Source: Actinomycetota bacterium
GTDB taxonomy: Bacteria; Actinomycetota; Acidimicrobiia; Acidimicrobiales; Ilumatobacteraceae
Direction: 5' to 3'
Assembly (NCBI GenBank): GCA_009704425.1
Contig: WLEG01000087.1
Location: 1-7,235, forward strand
Length of the DNA stretch: 7,235 bases
Part shown: positions 5,952 through 7,235 of the stretch, piece after piece
Layout: each line of letters starts with the position of its first letter
Position numbering within the stretch: the stretch's first letter is position 1
Notes under the pieces: generated by a model
Told to the model about the DNA's origin: nothing
What the model saw: only the letters and a program-made list of their open reading frames with translations
The model's database searches: none
Translations under genes and position numbers: made by a program

Positions 5952-6954
5952 AGAAGTCCGGCATGAGGGTGCGCAACTCGACCAACGGTCGCGGACCCAT
6001 GTGGGAGATCACCTCTCCGGCGGCCACCGAACCCAGCCAACCGCTCTGCACGAGGTCGTACCCGTTCGTGTACCCGTAGAGGAATCCGGCCGCGTACAGG
6101 TCGCCGGCACCCGTGGTGTCGATGACCTGCTTCACGTCGTCGGCGTCGACGTGCAACACCTCGCGGTGCGTGACGATCGAGGTGCCGAGCGCGCCACGCG
6201 TGATGACGGCCAGCGAACTGTCGCGTCGGATCGCCTCGACGGCGTCGTCGAAGGAGTCCAATTCGTAGAGTGCCTTGAGTTCGGCTTCGTTCCCGAAGAG
6301 GATGTCCACCTCGTCGGCCACCAGGGCGCGGAAGTCCTCGCGATGACGTTCGACGCAGAAACTGTCGGAAAGACTGAGCGAGACTTCGCGTCCGGCGGCG
6401 TGTGCCACCCGCGCCGCATGACGGAACGCCTCCTTGGCGTCCTCGCGATCGAAGAGGTATCCCTCCATGTAGAGGACCCGACCGTCGGCCACCGTCTGCT
6501 CGTCGATGTCGTGTCGATCCAGATAACTGGACACCCCGAGATAGGTGTTCATCGTGCGTTGTGCGTCGTCGGTGACGACGATGATGCAACGTCCGGTCGG
6601 AATCTGATCGATGTGCTTGCCGGGGCTGAAGTGCACGCCGACGGCCAACAGGTCGTGGCCGAACACCTGACCCAGATCGTCGTTGCTGACCTTGCCGATG
6701 TACGCCGCCTTGCCTCCGAAACTGGCCACGCCGCACACGGTGTTGGCCGCGGACCCGCCGCTCATCTCGACCCCCGACCCGAGAGCCTTGTAGAGGTGAA
6801 GCGCGCGGTCGGTGTCCACCAGGGTCATGGAACCCTTCACCAACGACTCACGAGCGATGAAATCGTCATCGGCGTTGGCGATCACGTCGACGAGCGCGTT
6901 GCCGATGCCGACCACGTCGTAACGGGCCGGTCGTTGAGCGGGGGTGGCGGGCAC
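5950..6954 (-). CDS. PfkB-family sugar kinase, adenosine kinase-like
   Basis: The 334-residue protein is a ribokinase/PfkB-family kinase, an ATP-dependent enzyme phosphorylating a sugar or nucleoside hydroxyl. The N-terminal motif YDVVGIGNALVDVIA (12-26) opens the fold. SGGSAANT (65-72) binds the substrate and RTMNTYLG (133-140) is typical of the bacterial adenosine-kinase-like group. EGYLFD (164-169), FGNEAEL (220-226) and TRGALG (252-257) follow. The PfkB signature DTTGAGDLYAAGFLYG (279-294) contains catalytic Asp285. The C-terminal EVISHMGPRP (314-323) also matches that group. Adenosine is the likely substrate by similarity, but PfkB specificities are easily misassigned. I place the start at the GTG at 6954: the conserved fold starts a few residues later, and a TAGCGT hexamer lies 8 nt upstream. 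An open frame reaching 7143 would overlap the divergent peptidase gene. It is first gene of an operon with the mutase. Confidence 0.9.
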   Translation of the reverse strand: MPATPAQRPARYDVVGIGNALVDVIANADDDFIARESLVKGSMTLVDTDRALHLYKALGSGVEMSGGSAANTVCGVASFGGKAAYIGKVSNDDLGQVFGHDLLAVGVHFSPGKHIDQIPTGRCIIVVTDDAQRTMNTYLGVSSYLDRHDIDEQTVADGRVLYMEGYLFDREDAKEAFRHAARVAHAAGREVSLSLSDSFCVERHREDFRALVADEVDILFGNEAELKALYELDSFDDAVEAIRRDSSLAVITRGALGTSIVTHREVLHVDADDVKQVIDTTGAGDLYAAGFLYGYTNGYDLVQSGWLGSVAAGEVISHMGPRPLVELRTLMPDF

Positions 6955-6962
6955 GTCACCGA

Positions 6963-6968
6963 ACGCTA
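6963..6968 (-). promoter_or_regulatory. -10-like TAGCGT for the kinase-mutase operon
   Basis: TAGCGT on the minus strand ends 8 nt before the GTG at 6954, so the transcript would have a leader of only one or two bases. No Shine-Dalgarno is present before this GTG. No convincing -35 is seen at 16-18 bp. The 77-bp gap to the peptidase start also holds the peptidase promoter. Confidence 0.42.
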
Positions 6969-7019
6969 CTTGCCCCGGACGGTCCGGTCGTGCCAAACGA
7001 TTCGTTCGGAGGCGGGAAC

Positions 7020-7025
7020 TACCAT
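7020..7025 (+). promoter_or_regulatory. -10-like TACCAT before the M1 peptidase gene
   Basis: TACCAT ends 6 nt before the GTG at 7032, consistent with a leaderless transcript. A GGAGG at 7008-7012 is 19 nt from that GTG, too far to act as its Shine-Dalgarno. Confidence 0.48.
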
Positions 7026-7031
7026 GCCCCC

Positions 7032-7235
7032 GTGACCCACGCGCCCGAATCCCGCTCCGATCTCGATCCTTTTCGCCTGCCCCGCCACGTTCTGCCGCGT
7101 CGCTACGAGGTGCACCTAGAGCCCGAACTCGATGCCGCCACATTCTCCGGCCGCGTGCTGATCGAGACCACCGTCGAGGTCGCCACCCGGCTCATCGCGC
7201 TCAACGCCAAGGAACTGGACGTCACCTCCGTGTTC
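7032..7235 (+). CDS. pepN: M1-family aminopeptidase, N-terminal part (runs off right edge)
   Basis: The first 68 codons from GTG at 7032 are present. The product begins MTHAPESRSDLDPFRLPRHV, then LPRRYEVHLEPELDAATFSG (21-40), VLIETTVEV and LIALNAKELDVTSV. The pattern LPxxVxPxxYxxxLxPxLxxxTFxGxVxI, with an LNAxxL strand, is the start of the N-terminal beta-saddle domain of M1 zinc aminopeptidases (aminopeptidase N). These cleave N-terminal residues from peptides, normally in the cytoplasm. The catalytic GAMEN and HExxH motifs would lie several hundred residues downstream, outside the window. So activity cannot be confirmed and a non-catalytic relative is not excluded. The gene is divergent from the kinase-mutase operon. 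The start is supported by the conserved domain beginning about 13 residues in and by the TACCAT hexamer. Confidence 0.85.
   Translation, partial: MTHAPESRSDLDPFRLPRHVLPRRYEVHLEPELDAATFSGRVLIETTVEVATRLIALNAKELDVTSVF

Noticed and set aside
5761..7035. A 424-codon open frame on the plus strand opposite the kinase gene
   Set aside because: It is antisense to well-supported PfkB and mutase sequence, crosses their junction and the divergent promoter region, and shows no motifs.
6955..7143. N-terminal extension of the kinase gene to a start at 7143
   Set aside because: It would overlap the divergent peptidase gene by over 100 bp, and the added residues are arginine-rich with no resemblance to PfkB proteins.
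1..7235. CRISPR arrays, tRNA or rRNA genes, transposases, integrases, toxin-antitoxin pairs
   Set aside because: I looked for spaced direct repeats, cloverleaf-like segments and the relevant protein motifs on both strands and saw none.

Overview
The window is GC-rich, with codon third positions dominated by G and C and frequent GTG starts. It encodes a wax ester/triacylglycerol acyltransferase, an adenosine-kinase-like PfkB sugar kinase, and several genes that appear to be translated from leaderless mRNAs. Together these suggest a chromosomal segment of a high-GC actinobacterium, possibly of the Acidimicrobiia type. That placement is an inference from gene content, not from a marker gene. I see no tRNA, rRNA, CRISPR array, insertion sequence, integrase or phage gene, and no sign of recent horizontal transfer.

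Layout from left to right. (1) Positions 1-280, minus strand: the 5' part of a lipoprotein gene that runs off the left edge. (2) 307-1737, plus: a WS/DGAT-family acyltransferase, divergent from the lipoprotein across only 26 bp. (3) 1742-1945, minus: a 67-residue protein of unknown function, convergent with the acyltransferase (4 bp between stops). (4) 1946-2141: a 196-bp divergent intergenic region with several inverted repeats and promoter-like hexamers. (5) 2142-2969, plus: a classical short-chain dehydrogenase/reductase. It is followed after 2 bp by a 94-residue hypothetical gene (2972-3256) and after a further 17 bp by a 341-residue lipocalin-like (CrtC/AttH, DUF7064/7065-type) protein (3274-4299). 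(6) 4320-5942 and 5950-6954, minus: a two-gene operon with the adenosine-kinase-like gene first and a phosphomannomutase/phosphoglucomutase second. The ribosome-binding site of the second gene lies across the stop codon of the first. (7) 7032-7235, plus: the first 68 codons of an M1-family aminopeptidase, divergent from the kinase gene.

The genes do not form one obvious pathway. The acyltransferase, the SDR and the lipocalin-like protein could all act on lipids or other hydrophobic compounds. The kinase and mutase pair concerns sugar-phosphate or nucleoside metabolism. The most consistent structural signal is at the DNA level. First genes of transcription units lack Shine-Dalgarno sequences and carry a TANNNT hexamer 6-9 nt before the start codon, whereas two other genes (4320-5942 and 1742-1945) have clear Shine-Dalgarno sequences. 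I found no convincing new defence or mobile system. The best leads are the repeat-dense control region at 2006-2074 and the uncharacterised proteins on either side of the SDR.
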